Both the position numbers and the translations under genes were made by a program. Shown in pieces: positions 49,976 to 58,808 of a stretch of DNA of 64,000 nucleotides (positions are counted from its first letter, which is position 1; every line of letters starts with the position of its first letter). The notes below the pieces were generated by a model. The model worked only from the letters and a program-made list of their open reading frames with translations, had not been told where the DNA came from and did not search any database. The stretch comes from Rhizorhabdus histidinilytica. GTDB lineage: Bacteria; Pseudomonadota; Alphaproteobacteria; Sphingomonadales; Sphingomonadaceae. The stretch is taken from positions 1 through 64,000 of the forward strand of contig NZ_FUYM01000015.1 in assembly GCF_900167915.1 (NCBI RefSeq), in the 5' to 3' direction.

Positions 49976-51052
49976 ATGTCCAGCGGCTTTCACGACCTCC
50001 AGATCGCCGAGGTGCGGCGCGAGATCGACGACGCGGTGTCGCTGCGCTTCACCGTGCCCGACGAGCTGCGCGATGCGTTCCGGTTCACCCCCGGCCAGCA
50101 CCTGACCCTGCGCACCGAGATCGAGGGCGAGGACGTCCGCCGCAACTATTCGATCTGCGCCGCGCCGCATGAGGGCGAGCTGCGGGTCGCGATCAAGCAG
50201 ATCAACGGCGGCCTCTTCTCGACCTGGGCCAACCGGACGCTGTCCGCCGGCCAGACGATCGAGGTGATGCCCCCGCACGGCAGCTTCACCTGGACCTTCG
50301 ATCCCGATCGTTCCGCCGTCTATGCCGGTTTCGCGGGCGGATCGGGGATCACGCCGATCCTGTCGCTGCTCAAGACCGCGCTGCGCGAGGAACCGAAGAG
50401 CCGCTTCGTCCTGTTCTACGGCAACCGGGCGAGCAGCAGCATCATGTTCCTCGAGGAGATCGCGGCGATGAAGAACCGCTTTCTCGACCGCCTAGAGGTC
50501 TATCATTTCCTCGAGGACGAAGAAGACGACATCACCCTGTTCAACGGCCGGCTCGACACCGCCAAGACCGCCGAGATCTTCGGCCCGCTGATCGATCCGG
50601 CGGGCATCGACGCGGCGTTCATCTGCGGCCCGGGGCCGATGATGGACGCGGTCGAGGCCGGGCTGAAGACCGCCGGCGTGCCCGGCGAGCGCATCCTGAT
50701 CGAGCGTTTCACCGTCGGCGAGATGACCGGCGCGCAGCTCGCCGCCGCGCGCGAGTTGGAACGCAAGGCGGAAGGCCTGAAGGTCAAGCTGACCCTCGAC
50801 GGCCGCCGCCGCACCGTCACCTTCGACGCCGAGAAGGGCTCGATCCTGGAGAATGCCCGCGCCGCCGGCATGCCCGCCCCCTTCGCCTGCAAGGCCGGCG
50901 TCTGCGCCACCTGCCGCGCCAAGGTGGTGTCGGGCGAGGTGACGATGAAGCAGAATTACGGCCTCGCGCCCGAGGAGGTCGCCGCCGGCTATGTGCTGAC
51001 CTGCCAGGCGGTGCCGCTGACCGACGACGTCGAACTCAACTTCGATGCCTGA
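49976..51052 (+). CDS. paaE: Phenylacetyl-CoA epoxidase reductase PaaE
   Basis: PaaE passes electrons from NADPH to the epoxidase core. The 358 residues hold, in order, an FAD domain (RRNYSICAAP around residue 58), an NADP domain (FAGGSGITPILSLLKTAL around 120, FICGPGPMMDAV around 220) and a C-terminal plant-type [2Fe-2S] ferredoxin domain with CKAGVCATC and a later Cys in VLTCQAVP. The end overlaps the paaF start by eight bases. It could in principle also supply the IacC oxygenase, whose own reductase is missing, but nothing in the sequence shows that. Confidence 0.96.
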   Translation: MSSGFHDLQIAEVRREIDDAVSLRFTVPDELRDAFRFTPGQHLTLRTEIEGEDVRRNYSICAAPHEGELRVAIKQINGGLFSTWANRTLSAGQTIEVMPPHGSFTWTFDPDRSAVYAGFAGGSGITPILSLLKTALREEPKSRFVLFYGNRASSSIMFLEEIAAMKNRFLDRLEVYHFLEDEEDDITLFNGRLDTAKTAEIFGPLIDPAGIDAAFICGPGPMMDAVEAGLKTAGVPGERILIERFTVGEMTGAQLAAARELERKAEGLKVKLTLDGRRRTVTFDAEKGSILENARAAGMPAPFACKAGVCATCRAKVVSGEVTMKQNYGLAPEEVAAGYVLTCQAVPLTDDVELNFDA

Positions 51053-51824
51053 TCCGCAGGACCTGCTCGTCGAGCGCCCCGCCGAGGGCGTCCTGCTGCT
51101 TCGTCTCAACCGCCCCGAGCGGCGCAACGCGCTGGCGACGCCGCTGCTGCGCGCGGTCGCCGACGCGATCGAGACGGCCGAAGGCGACGATGGCGTGCGT
51201 GTCGTGGTGATCACCGGCAGCGACACGCTGTTCGCGGCCGGCGCCGACATCGGCGAGCTCGCAGCGAGCGGCGCCGACGATCCGATCGAGACGCCGCGCT
51301 ATCTCGCCTGGGCGGCGATCCGCGCCTTCTCCAAGCCATTGATCGCTGCGGTCGAGGGCTGGTGCCTCGGCGCGGGGGCCGAGCTGATGATGTGTGCCGA
51401 TATCGTCATCGCGGCGAAGGGCGCGAAGATCGGCCAGCCCGAGACCAATCTGGGCATCATTCCGGGTGCGGGCGGCACCGCCACCCTGCCCCGCCGCATC
51501 GGCCACGCGCGGGCGATGCACATGGTGCTGACCGGCGAGCCGATCGGCGCGGAGGAGGCGCATGCGATCGGCCTGATCGCCCGCCTCACCGAACAGGGAC
51601 AGGCGCTCGACGACGCGCTGGCGCTGGCGGCCAAGCTGGCGATGCGCGCGCCGCTCGCGCTGCGCGCCGCTAAGGCGAGCATCCGCGACGCCGAGCATCT
51701 CGACGAGGCCGCGCATCTGCGCAGCGAGCGGGTCCGCTTCATCGAGCTGCTCGGCACCGCCGACAAGGCCGAGGGCATCGCCGCCTTCCGCGAGAAGCGC
51801 GCGCCGAACTGGCAGGGCAGATAG
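51045..51824 (+). CDS. paaF: Enoyl-CoA hydratase PaaF
   Basis: This is a crotonase-fold hydratase of 259 residues that hydrates 2,3-dehydroadipyl-CoA to 3-hydroxyadipyl-CoA. The oxyanion-hole segment FAAGADIGELA is present, as are the two family regions AAVEGWCLGAGAELMMCADIVIAA and PETNLGIIPGAGGTATLPRRIG, where the second hydratase Glu sits in PETNLG. It overlaps paaE by eight bases and ends the operon. Unlike PaaG, its active-site segment has no aspartate in the IIPGAGG position, consistent with a hydratase. Confidence 0.92.
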   Translation: MPDPQDLLVERPAEGVLLLRLNRPERRNALATPLLRAVADAIETAEGDDGVRVVVITGSDTLFAAGADIGELAASGADDPIETPRYLAWAAIRAFSKPLIAAVEGWCLGAGAELMMCADIVIAAKGAKIGQPETNLGIIPGAGGTATLPRRIGHARAMHMVLTGEPIGAEEAHAIGLIARLTEQGQALDDALALAAKLAMRAPLALRAAKASIRDAEHLDEAAHLRSERVRFIELLGTADKAEGIAAFREKRAPNWQGR

Positions 51825-51831
51825 CCGCCCT

Positions 51832-52842
51832 TCAGGGGCCCGCGGGAACCGGCACGCCACGGACGTAGCGCCGCTCGCGGAACCAGGCGAGGATCGGCCG
51901 TTCGATCAGCAGATAGCCGGCCAGGCCGGCGGCGATCCCGCCAGCGATGCCGAGCGCGATCGTCGGCGCCTGCGGAAGGTCGAGCCGCCAGCCGATCCGG
52001 ACCGCCACGGAGATGGCGAGCGTGTGCCATATATAGATCGAGTAGCTGGCGTCGCCGATGAACAGCGGCAGCCGCCACTCGCCGATCGCCGCGCGCCGTT
52101 CGAGCGCCAATATGCTCGCCAGCAACAGTGCGGCGGGGATGCCGAAGCCGATCGCGCGCGGGAGTTGCGGCGCGTGGAACGCCACCCAGCCGACCGCCGC
52201 CAGCGCCACCAGCGCGCTGCCCCAGCCCAGCCAGCGCGGCCAGTCGCCGGGCCGTTTCCACAGGATGCCGAGCCAGCAGCCGCCGGCGAACTCGAGCAGG
52301 ATTGGATCGGTATAGAAGGTGGCGAGCACATTGGTCGGATCGAGCAGCGGCCGCAGCGTCACCAGCCCGGCGAACAGCAGCGTCAGCGCGGCGACCTGCC
52401 GTACCTGCCGGCCGAGCGGCAGCAACGCCGCGAACAGCAGGTAGAAGGCCATTTCGAAGTTGAGCGTCCAGCCCGGCACGAGCAGCGGCCAGACATTGCC
52501 GTTGCTGGGCGAGGTCCAGGGCACGAACAGATAGGAGGCGAGGACATGGTCCGCCTCCAGCCGGACCTTGGGGAAGGCCCCGACCAGCGCCGCGGCGAGC
52601 ATGACGCTGGTCGCGATCCAGTAGATGGGGACGATCCGGCGGACCCGGTCGGCGAGGAAGGCGAGCGGCCGCGTGTCAGGCCCGCTGATCGCGACCATCA
52701 GGAAACCGCTGAGCAGGAAGAACAGGTCGACCCCAGCCTCCCCGGCATGGAAGTTCAGCCCGGAGCGTCCCGCGGCGTGGAACAGCACCACCGCCACCGC
52801 CGCGAGGCCACGCAGATATTGGAGACCCAGCAGCTTCCGCAT
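51832..52842 (-). CDS. Acyltransferase 3 family membrane protein
   Basis: This is a 336-residue integral membrane O-acyltransferase (OafA/NodX-like) with about ten hydrophobic helices. Marks are LQYLRGLAAVAVVLFHAAGRSG at the N terminus (conserved His in the VVLFHA segment) and VDLFFLLSGFLMV. Such proteins add acetyl or other acyl groups to surface polysaccharides. It is convergent with paaF (7-base gap) and lies between the paa operon and the TetR gene with no evident link to aromatic catabolism, so it looks like a bystander. Confidence 0.9.
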   Translation of the reverse strand: MRKLLGLQYLRGLAAVAVVLFHAAGRSGLNFHAGEAGVDLFFLLSGFLMVAISGPDTRPLAFLADRVRRIVPIYWIATSVMLAAALVGAFPKVRLEADHVLASYLFVPWTSPSNGNVWPLLVPGWTLNFEMAFYLLFAALLPLGRQVRQVAALTLLFAGLVTLRPLLDPTNVLATFYTDPILLEFAGGCWLGILWKRPGDWPRWLGWGSALVALAAVGWVAFHAPQLPRAIGFGIPAALLLASILALERRAAIGEWRLPLFIGDASYSIYIWHTLAISVAVRIGWRLDLPQAPTIALGIAGGIAAGLAGYLLIERPILAWFRERRYVRGVPVPAGP

Positions 52843-52942
52843 GGCGGAAAACTGATCGTTCCGGGATCGAAAGCCAATAGGGACGGGCGCCTGGCGGCCG
52901 GCGATCCGTCCGGGAGAAAGACCGGCGTACCGCTTTCGGCGA

Positions 52943-53521
52943 TCAGCCCGCGATCAGGTCGAACGCACGATCGGCGATCGCCTCGGGCTTGAGCGGGCCG
53001 GCGGGGTCGTACCAGTTGCCGGTCCAGTTGATCATGCCGAACAGCAGCATGGTCCGCGCCCGCGCCTCGCCCTTGTCCTTGGCGAGCGCGGGATCGATCT
53101 CGACCAGCAGCGCCTGCACCGTGTCGACGATGCGGCGTTGCTTGGCGATGATCGCCGCGCGCCGGTCCTGCGGCAGGTTGTCGAGCTCGTTGAGCAGCAC
53201 CTTCTGCCGCGAGGCCGCCCCGACATAGTCGGCCATGAACAGCCGCAGCAGCCGGCGCAGCCGGTCTCGCGCCGCGCCAGGCTCGGCCATCGCGGTCTCG
53301 ACGCTATCGACCAGCCCGTCGATATGCGAGGCCATGACCGCGTAGAGCACGTCCTCCTTCGACGGATAATAATGATAGAGCAATGACTTGGAGGTCTTGC
53401 AGGCCTTGGCGATGTCCGACACCGACGCGCCCAGGAAGCCGCGCTCGGCGAACAGCTCGGCCGCCTTCTCGACGATCGCCTCGCGTCGTTCCTCATAATC
53501 GGCCGCCTGCGTCCGCGCCAT
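52943..53521 (-). CDS. TetR-family regulator, candidate PaaR
   Basis: This is a 192-residue TetR regulator with the N-terminal helix-turn-helix (EKAAELFAERGFLGASVSDIAKACKTSKSLLYHYYPSKEDVLYAV) and a TetR_C-type ligand domain (MLLFGMINWTGNWYDPAGPLKPEAIADRA). Members with this NWTGNWYDP segment include PaaR repressors that respond to phenylacetyl-CoA. GGGGCGATA precedes ATG 53521; a longer frame to 53578 is not supported. It follows the E2 gene on the same strand. The TetR-type palindromes before paaA and between paaG and paaH are its likely targets; that link is inferred. Confidence 0.88.
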   Translation of the reverse strand: MARTQAADYEERREAIVEKAAELFAERGFLGASVSDIAKACKTSKSLLYHYYPSKEDVLYAVMASHIDGLVDSVETAMAEPGAARDRLRRLLRLFMADYVGAASRQKVLLNELDNLPQDRRAAIIAKQRRIVDTVQALLVEIDPALAKDKGEARARTMLLFGMINWTGNWYDPAGPLKPEAIADRAFDLIAG

Positions 53522-53626
53522 TATCGCCCCGTTGCCATTTCCAATGCGAAAGAACGGACTAACGGGTGTTGGCGGCACGTCAACCGCGCTGATCCAGCGG
53601 GGGCGGCGATCGCTATCGGCCCTTCC

Positions 53627-54895
53627 TCACAGCGGCCAGTTTTCAAGCGTCTCGACGAAGGTCGAGAGCCAGCCGTTGGTCTGATGCCCGTCGACCACGC
53701 GATGGTCGATCGTCAGCGAGACATAGGCGAGCGGACGGATCTGGATCGTGTCGACGCCGTCGACCTCGCGCACCACCACCCGCTTCTCGGTCTTGCCGAT
53801 GCCGAGGATCGCCGATTGCGGCTGGTTGATGATGATCGGCGAGGCGAACAGCGATCCCGACACGCCATGGTTGGAGATGGTGAAGGTGCCGCCGCGCATG
53901 TCGGCCGGGGTCAGCTTGTTGGCGCGGGCGCGCTCGACCATCTCGGTCAGCCGCTTGGCGATGCCGAGCAGCGACAGCTCCTGGCACCGGGAAACGACCG
54001 GTACGACCAGCCCCTTGTCGCCCAGCGCCGTGCCGATGCCGATGTTGACGTCGTCGAAGATGTCGAGCCTGTCGTCGTACCAGCGGCTGTTGATCGCCGG
54101 CGCCGTCTTCATCGCCGCGACGCAGGCCGCGATGAAATAGGCGGTGAAGGTCAGGTTCGCGCCTTCCGCCGCGAAGGCGGCCTTGTGCTTGCGGCGATGT
54201 GCCATGATCGCGGTGAAGTCGCATTCGAACATCGCGGTCACATGTGGCGCAACCGTCACGCTGTTGAGCATGTTCTGGGCGATCGCCAGGCGCATCCGGT
54301 CGTGCGGGATCGATCGCACGCCGCCCGCCGATGCGGGAGCCTCCTCGCGCGCTGCAACCGGAGCCGAAGCCGGCGCGGGCTTGGGAGCCGGGGCGGCGGC
54401 GCGGTCGGCGACCGCCTTGTCGACGTCGGCGCGGGTAATCCGCCCCGCCTTGCCCGTGCCGGTGATCGTCGCCGGATCGATGTCGTGAGCGCGCACCGCG
54501 CGGCGCACCGCCGGGGACAGCGCCAGCGCCATGCTCCTGTCGCCCGAGGCGGCCGGAGCCGGGGAAGATGCCGGAGCCGGGGCGAACCCCGCCTCCCCAG
54601 GCTCGGCTCCGGCATCCCCGGAAGCGGCCGGGGGCGTCGCGCCCGATGCCGCCTCGTCACCGACCTTCAGGCGACCGAGCAAAGCGCCAGGCTCGGCCTC
54701 CGCGTCGGATGCCAACAGGATCTCGGCGATCACTCCCGCGGCCGGCGCGGGCACTTCCTGGGTGACCTTGTCGGTCTCCAGCTCGACCAGCGGATCATTC
54801 TCCTCGACCCGGTCGCCGACATTGCGGAGCCAGCTCCGCACGATCGCCTTGGTGCCCTCCTGCTCGGCGGGCACGAAAATATCGATATATCCCAT
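53627..54895 (-). CDS. 2-oxoacid dehydrogenase E2 (lipoyl acyltransferase)
   Basis: This is a 422-residue dihydrolipoamide acyltransferase, the core of a 2-oxoacid dehydrogenase complex. It has one N-terminal lipoyl domain with lipoyl-Lys K43 (ELETDKVTQEV), an Ala/Pro-rich linker (about 80-118), a peripheral-subunit-binding domain (LSPAVRRAVRAHDIDPATITGTGKAGRITRADV), a second linker, and the catalytic domain with H398, D402 (DHRVVDG). It pairs with the fused E1 upstream (13-base gap). Substrate type cannot be read from sequence; the aminotransferase and paa neighbours suggest a phenylpyruvate-type 2-oxo acid. Confidence 0.93.
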   Translation of the reverse strand: MGYIDIFVPAEQEGTKAIVRSWLRNVGDRVEENDPLVELETDKVTQEVPAPAAGVIAEILLASDAEAEPGALLGRLKVGDEAASGATPPAASGDAGAEPGEAGFAPAPASSPAPAASGDRSMALALSPAVRRAVRAHDIDPATITGTGKAGRITRADVDKAVADRAAAPAPKPAPASAPVAAREEAPASAGGVRSIPHDRMRLAIAQNMLNSVTVAPHVTAMFECDFTAIMAHRRKHKAAFAAEGANLTFTAYFIAACVAAMKTAPAINSRWYDDRLDIFDDVNIGIGTALGDKGLVVPVVSRCQELSLLGIAKRLTEMVERARANKLTPADMRGGTFTISNHGVSGSLFASPIIINQPQSAILGIGKTEKRVVVREVDGVDTIQIRPLAYVSLTIDHRVVDGHQTNGWLSTFVETLENWPL

Positions 54896-54908
54896 CTCTG
54901 CCCCCGGA

Positions 54909-56987
54909 TCAGAACGCGATCAGTTCGTCGATCTTCGCGCGGATGCGCTCGACCGACGGCACCGCCCAATCGAGCAGCAACGGATTATGCGGGCTGGGGA
55001 TATCGGGCATCGTCACCCGCGCCACCGGCGCATCGAGGTCCATGAACGCCTGGTCGGCGACCACCGCCGCGATCTCCGCACCGAAGCCGGCGGTCTGGAG
55101 GTCCTCGTGCACGATCAGGCAGCGGCGGGTGCGGCGCACCGATTCCAGCACCGCCTCGCGATCCCATGGCATCAGCGTGCGCAGGTCGATGACGTCGGCC
55201 GAGACATGCGCGGCCGCATCCTCGCAACGCGGCACCATCGCCCCCCAGGTGACGATGGTGATGTCGCTGCCACTCCTGGTGAATTTCGCCTTGCCGAACG
55301 GCAGCACGAAATCGTCGCCCGGATAGGGCCGCCGTGCCCAGGCGAGGTCGAGCAGGTTGCGATGCTCGAAGAAGATCACCGGATCGTTGCCGCGCAGCGA
55401 CGCGCGCAGCAGGCCGACCGCGTCCTCGGCGTTGGACGGCACCGCGACCTTCCAGCCCGGATTGTGGACGAAGGCGACCTCGTTGGTCTGGCTGTGCCAG
55501 GGATCGCCGCACTTGAAGAAACCGCCCGGGATGCGGACCACCATCGGCGCCGCGAAGCGGTTGTTGGTACGCCAGCGCATCGTGCCGCAGTCGTTGATCT
55601 GCTCGGTCGCGGGCTCGGCATATTTGCGGAACTGGATTTCCGGTACCGGCACCAGCCCCGCGAGCGCCATGCCGACGGCACGGCCGATGATGCCCTCCTC
55701 CGACAGCGAGGTGTCGAACACCCGCGCGGTGCCGTATTTCTCCTGGAGGCCGAGCGTCACCGCGTGGACGCCGCCCTTCGGTCCGATATCCTCGCCGAAC
55801 AGAACGACCTTGTCGTTGATCGACAGCTCATGGTCGAGAGTGCGGCGGATCGCGGTCACCATGTTGATCCGCTGCCCTTCGGGCTTCGGCTCCTCGGTCG
55901 CGGCGGGCGCGACATAGCCGTGGACCGCCATGCCGCCCTCGGCCTGCATCTCGCCTTCGAAGAAGACGTTCTTCATCACGCTTTCGGGCTGCGAAACCGG
56001 GCGCGCCCGCGCCTCCTCGCAGGCGGCCTCGGCGGCGGCCTGCGCCTCGCCCTGCAGCTTGTCCCATTCGGCCTCGCCCAGCACGGCGGGGACGAGGTAG
56101 GACTTGAGCTTGGGCAGCGGATCGCGCGCCCACTCAGCCTCGACGACGTTGGATGACTTGTAGGTCTGGGTGTCCTGGAAGCTGTGGCCCTGGAGGCGCG
56201 GCACGGTCAGCCGCAGCAGCGCGGGCGCGCGCTGGTCGCGAACATAGGACGTGGCCGCGTCGACGAGGCGCGCGGCCTCGGCCGGATCGGTGCCGTCGCC
56301 CGAGAATATCTCCAGCCCCTGCCAGCTTCCCAGATTGGCGGCGATGTTGCCGCCCGGCGTCTGGAAGGTCGAGGGTACCGAGATGCCGAAGCCGTTATCC
56401 TCGATGTAGAAGAGCATCGGCAGCCTCTGCGTCGTCGCGATCGTCAGCGCCGCCCAGAAGCCGTTCGACGCGACCGACCCGTCGCCGCCGAGCACGACTG
56501 CCAGCGCCTTGTCATAGGCGGGGTCCTTCACCACGGTACGATAATATTCGATCGCCTGCGCCCAGCCGGCGGTCGGCGTATACTGCGCGCCGACGCCGCC
56601 GCACATCGGCAGGGCCGAGGCGCCGTCGGGGTTGGGGAAGTTGAACACGACGCCGATGTCGCGGCCGTCCGAATAGCCGCCCGCGCGACCCATCGCCGAG
56701 CCGAGCGCGTCGGCCACGTCGACGCCGAGCGCAAGCAGCAGCGGCCGCGAGCGATAATAGCCGCAGCTCGCATCCTGCGGATTGTCGAGCCGGCAGCCGA
56801 GCAGGATCTGCCCCATGTCGTGGCCGCGCGCCGAGAATTGGTAGAGCACCTCCTTCTCGGGGACGAGGCGGGTCTCCTCCATCTTGTCGAGCGCGCGCGA
56901 CAGGTGGACGAGATAGGCGACACGCTTCCAGTCGACGGTGTCGTCGGGGGCGTTGCGGAGCGGCTGCTTGAGCGCGGCGGTGGCCAT
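54909..56987 (-). CDS. 2-oxoacid dehydrogenase E1, alpha and beta subunits fused
   Basis: This is a thiamine-diphosphate-dependent E1 enzyme of 692 residues in which the normally separate alpha and beta subunits are one chain. Residues 1 to about 330 are E1-alpha (TPP motif G168-D169-G170 in GGDGSVAS, ending N198), and about 370-692 are E1-beta (FGEDIGPKGGVHAVTLGLQEKYG, FDTSLSEEGIIGRAVGMALAGL, EIQFRKYAEPA, IPGGFF). It decarboxylates a 2-oxo acid and passes the acyl group to lipoyl-E2. E2 follows on the same strand and an aromatic aminotransferase precedes it (19-base gap), so a phenylpyruvate (or branched-chain) role is inferred. No E3 gene is nearby. Confidence 0.92.
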   Translation of the reverse strand: MATAALKQPLRNAPDDTVDWKRVAYLVHLSRALDKMEETRLVPEKEVLYQFSARGHDMGQILLGCRLDNPQDASCGYYRSRPLLLALGVDVADALGSAMGRAGGYSDGRDIGVVFNFPNPDGASALPMCGGVGAQYTPTAGWAQAIEYYRTVVKDPAYDKALAVVLGGDGSVASNGFWAALTIATTQRLPMLFYIEDNGFGISVPSTFQTPGGNIAANLGSWQGLEIFSGDGTDPAEAARLVDAATSYVRDQRAPALLRLTVPRLQGHSFQDTQTYKSSNVVEAEWARDPLPKLKSYLVPAVLGEAEWDKLQGEAQAAAEAACEEARARPVSQPESVMKNVFFEGEMQAEGGMAVHGYVAPAATEEPKPEGQRINMVTAIRRTLDHELSINDKVVLFGEDIGPKGGVHAVTLGLQEKYGTARVFDTSLSEEGIIGRAVGMALAGLVPVPEIQFRKYAEPATEQINDCGTMRWRTNNRFAAPMVVRIPGGFFKCGDPWHSQTNEVAFVHNPGWKVAVPSNAEDAVGLLRASLRGNDPVIFFEHRNLLDLAWARRPYPGDDFVLPFGKAKFTRSGSDITIVTWGAMVPRCEDAAAHVSADVIDLRTLMPWDREAVLESVRRTRRCLIVHEDLQTAGFGAEIAAVVADQAFMDLDAPVARVTMPDIPSPHNPLLLDWAVPSVERIRAKIDELIAF

Positions 56988-57006
56988 GGGGAAACTCCGT
57001 CTTCGG

Positions 57007-58212
57007 TCAGCGGACCGCCGCGAAGGCGGCGGCGAGCGGGGCGAGCTTGGCGGGGGTGAGGCCCGCGATGTTGATGCGGCCGGACCCGGCCATGTAGATG
57101 GCGTGCTGCTCGCGCATCGCCTTCACCTGGTCGGGCGAGAGCGGCAGGGTCGAGAACATCCCCTTCTGCCGCCCGATGAAGGCCAGTGCCGGATCGAGCG
57201 CGGCGAGCCCGGTGCGCATCGCGGCGATGCGGGTACGGACCTCGTCCAGCTCGGCCAGCCACTGCGCGCGCAACTCGACGCTTTCGAGAATCAAACGCAC
57301 GACCGCCGCGCCATGATCCGGTGGCATCGACCAGTTGGCGCGGGCGAGGCTCAGCAGGTTCGACTGGACGACGGCGGCAGCCTCCGGCTCGGCGGCGAGC
57401 ACGAACAGCGCGCCGACCCGCTCGCGATAGAGGCCGAAATTCTTGTCGCAGCTATAGGCGACCAGCAGCTCCGGGCAGTGGCGCGCGACGATGCGGACGC
57501 CGGCGGCATCCTCGTCCATCGAGGCGCCCAGCCCCTGATAGGCAAGGTCGATGAAGGGCAGCAGGCCGCGCTTCGCCATCAGCGCGCCGAGCGCCTCCCA
57601 CTGGTCGATCGTGAAATCGGCGCCGGTCGGGTTGTGGCAGCAGCCGTGGAGCAGCACGGCGTCGCCCGGCACCGCCGCCTGCAGCGCGGAGAGCACGTCG
57701 TCGAAGCACAGCTCCTGAGTCACCAGGTCGATATGGCGGTGCTGGCGGAGCGAGAGACGCGTCGCCGCGAAGATCGGCGCATGGTTCGGCCAGGTCGGAC
57801 CGCCGACATGGATCATGGCGTCGGGATTGTTGCGGGCGATCAGCTCGGCGCCCAGCCGTAGCGCGCCGGTGCCGCCGGGGGTCTGGAGCCCGGCGAGGCG
57901 CGCACGAGGCGCAGCCTCGCCGAACAGGATCGGCGCCAGCCCCTCGAAGAATCCGATATCGCCTTCGGGCCCGACATAAGCCTTGGTCGGCTGCTCGGCG
58001 AGCAGCTTCGCCTCGGCCGCCTTCACCGCCGTGAACACCGGGGTATGCCCCGCCTCGTCCTTGTAGACGCCGACGCCGAGGTCGATCTTGTTCGCGCGCG
58101 GATCGGCCGCATACATGCCGATCAGCGCCAGCAGCGAGTCCGAAGGCTGAAGCTCGAGCCGGCCGAGCAGCGCGCGCGGCGGCGCTACGGTCGTCTCGTC
58201 GAGGGTGATCAT
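57007..58212 (-). CDS. tyrB: Aromatic (tyrosine/aspartate-type) aminotransferase
   Basis: This is a pyridoxal-phosphate aminotransferase, class I, 401 residues, of the AspC/TyrB subgroup. The PLP lysine is K257 (SCDKNFGLYRERVG), with N194 (HNPTG) and D222 (IDLAYQG) as the ring partners. The opening (PSDSLLALIGMYAADPRANKIDLGVGVYKDE) is the AspC/TyrB signature. It transfers the amino group of aromatic amino acids or aspartate to 2-oxoglutarate. GGAGCGGCCGACG precedes ATG 58212. It heads the aminotransferase-E1-E2-tetR run and diverges from an Lrp gene, which fits Phe (or Tyr/Trp) breakdown into the paa route. Confidence 0.9.
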   Translation of the reverse strand: MITLDETTVAPPRALLGRLELQPSDSLLALIGMYAADPRANKIDLGVGVYKDEAGHTPVFTAVKAAEAKLLAEQPTKAYVGPEGDIGFFEGLAPILFGEAAPRARLAGLQTPGGTGALRLGAELIARNNPDAMIHVGGPTWPNHAPIFAATRLSLRQHRHIDLVTQELCFDDVLSALQAAVPGDAVLLHGCCHNPTGADFTIDQWEALGALMAKRGLLPFIDLAYQGLGASMDEDAAGVRIVARHCPELLVAYSCDKNFGLYRERVGALFVLAAEPEAAAVVQSNLLSLARANWSMPPDHGAAVVRLILESVELRAQWLAELDEVRTRIAAMRTGLAALDPALAFIGRQKGMFSTLPLSPDQVKAMREQHAIYMAGSGRINIAGLTPAKLAPLAAAFAAVR

Positions 58213-58337
58213 CGTCGGCCGCTCCTTCGGATATGCATTTCCTGTGGATTTTTTATCGCATGCAGCCGAAAGATGTCGTTCAAACTTAGGCATGGAAACG
58301 CCAGATATGAAATCAGCGTTTCACATTACCGGATTCT

Positions 58338-58808
58338 ATGATGGAAAAAGTTCAGCTCGATTCGATCGACCGCAAGCTGCTTCGCGTGCTGCAGCGCCGC
58401 GCCGACATCAGCCAGGCCGCGCTGGCCGAAGAGGTAGGCTCCTCTCCCGCTTCCTGCTGGCGTCGGCTGAAGGCGCTGGAGGAGGCCGGCGTGCTCGGCC
58501 CGACCGTCCGGCTGCTCAATCCGCAGGCGGTGGGCAAGACACTCGACGTGGTCTGCCAGGTGCGGATGAAGGCCCACGACGTCGAGAGCCGGTCAGCCTT
58601 CGAATCCTTCATCGTCGGTCGCGAGGAGGTGATGGAATGCCTCTCCATGTCCGGAGAGTGGGACTATCAGATTCGCGTCACCGTCAGCGACATGGCGGAA
58701 TATGAGGATTTCCTGATGCGCCGCCTGCTCGCCCAGCCGGCGGTGGCGCATTCAGCGTCGCACTTCGCGCTCAAGCGCATCAAGTCGACCACCGCGATCG
58801 CGGTGTGA
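58338..58808 (+). CDS. Lrp/AsnC-family transcriptional regulator
   Basis: This is a 156-residue Lrp regulator: helix-turn-helix in LDSIDRKLLRVLQRRADISQAALAEEVGSSPASCWRRLKALEEAGVLG and a C-terminal RAM domain (CLSMSGEWDYQIRVTVSDMAEYEDFLMRRL). Divergent from the aminotransferase gene with 125 bases between, it probably senses an amino acid such as phenylalanine and controls that operon. The region between has a short AT-rich stretch (GATTTTTTATCGCATG) next to the aminotransferase start. Confidence 0.9.
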   Translation: MMEKVQLDSIDRKLLRVLQRRADISQAALAEEVGSSPASCWRRLKALEEAGVLGPTVRLLNPQAVGKTLDVVCQVRMKAHDVESRSAFESFIVGREEVMECLSMSGEWDYQIRVTVSDMAEYEDFLMRRLLAQPAVAHSASHFALKRIKSTTAIAV

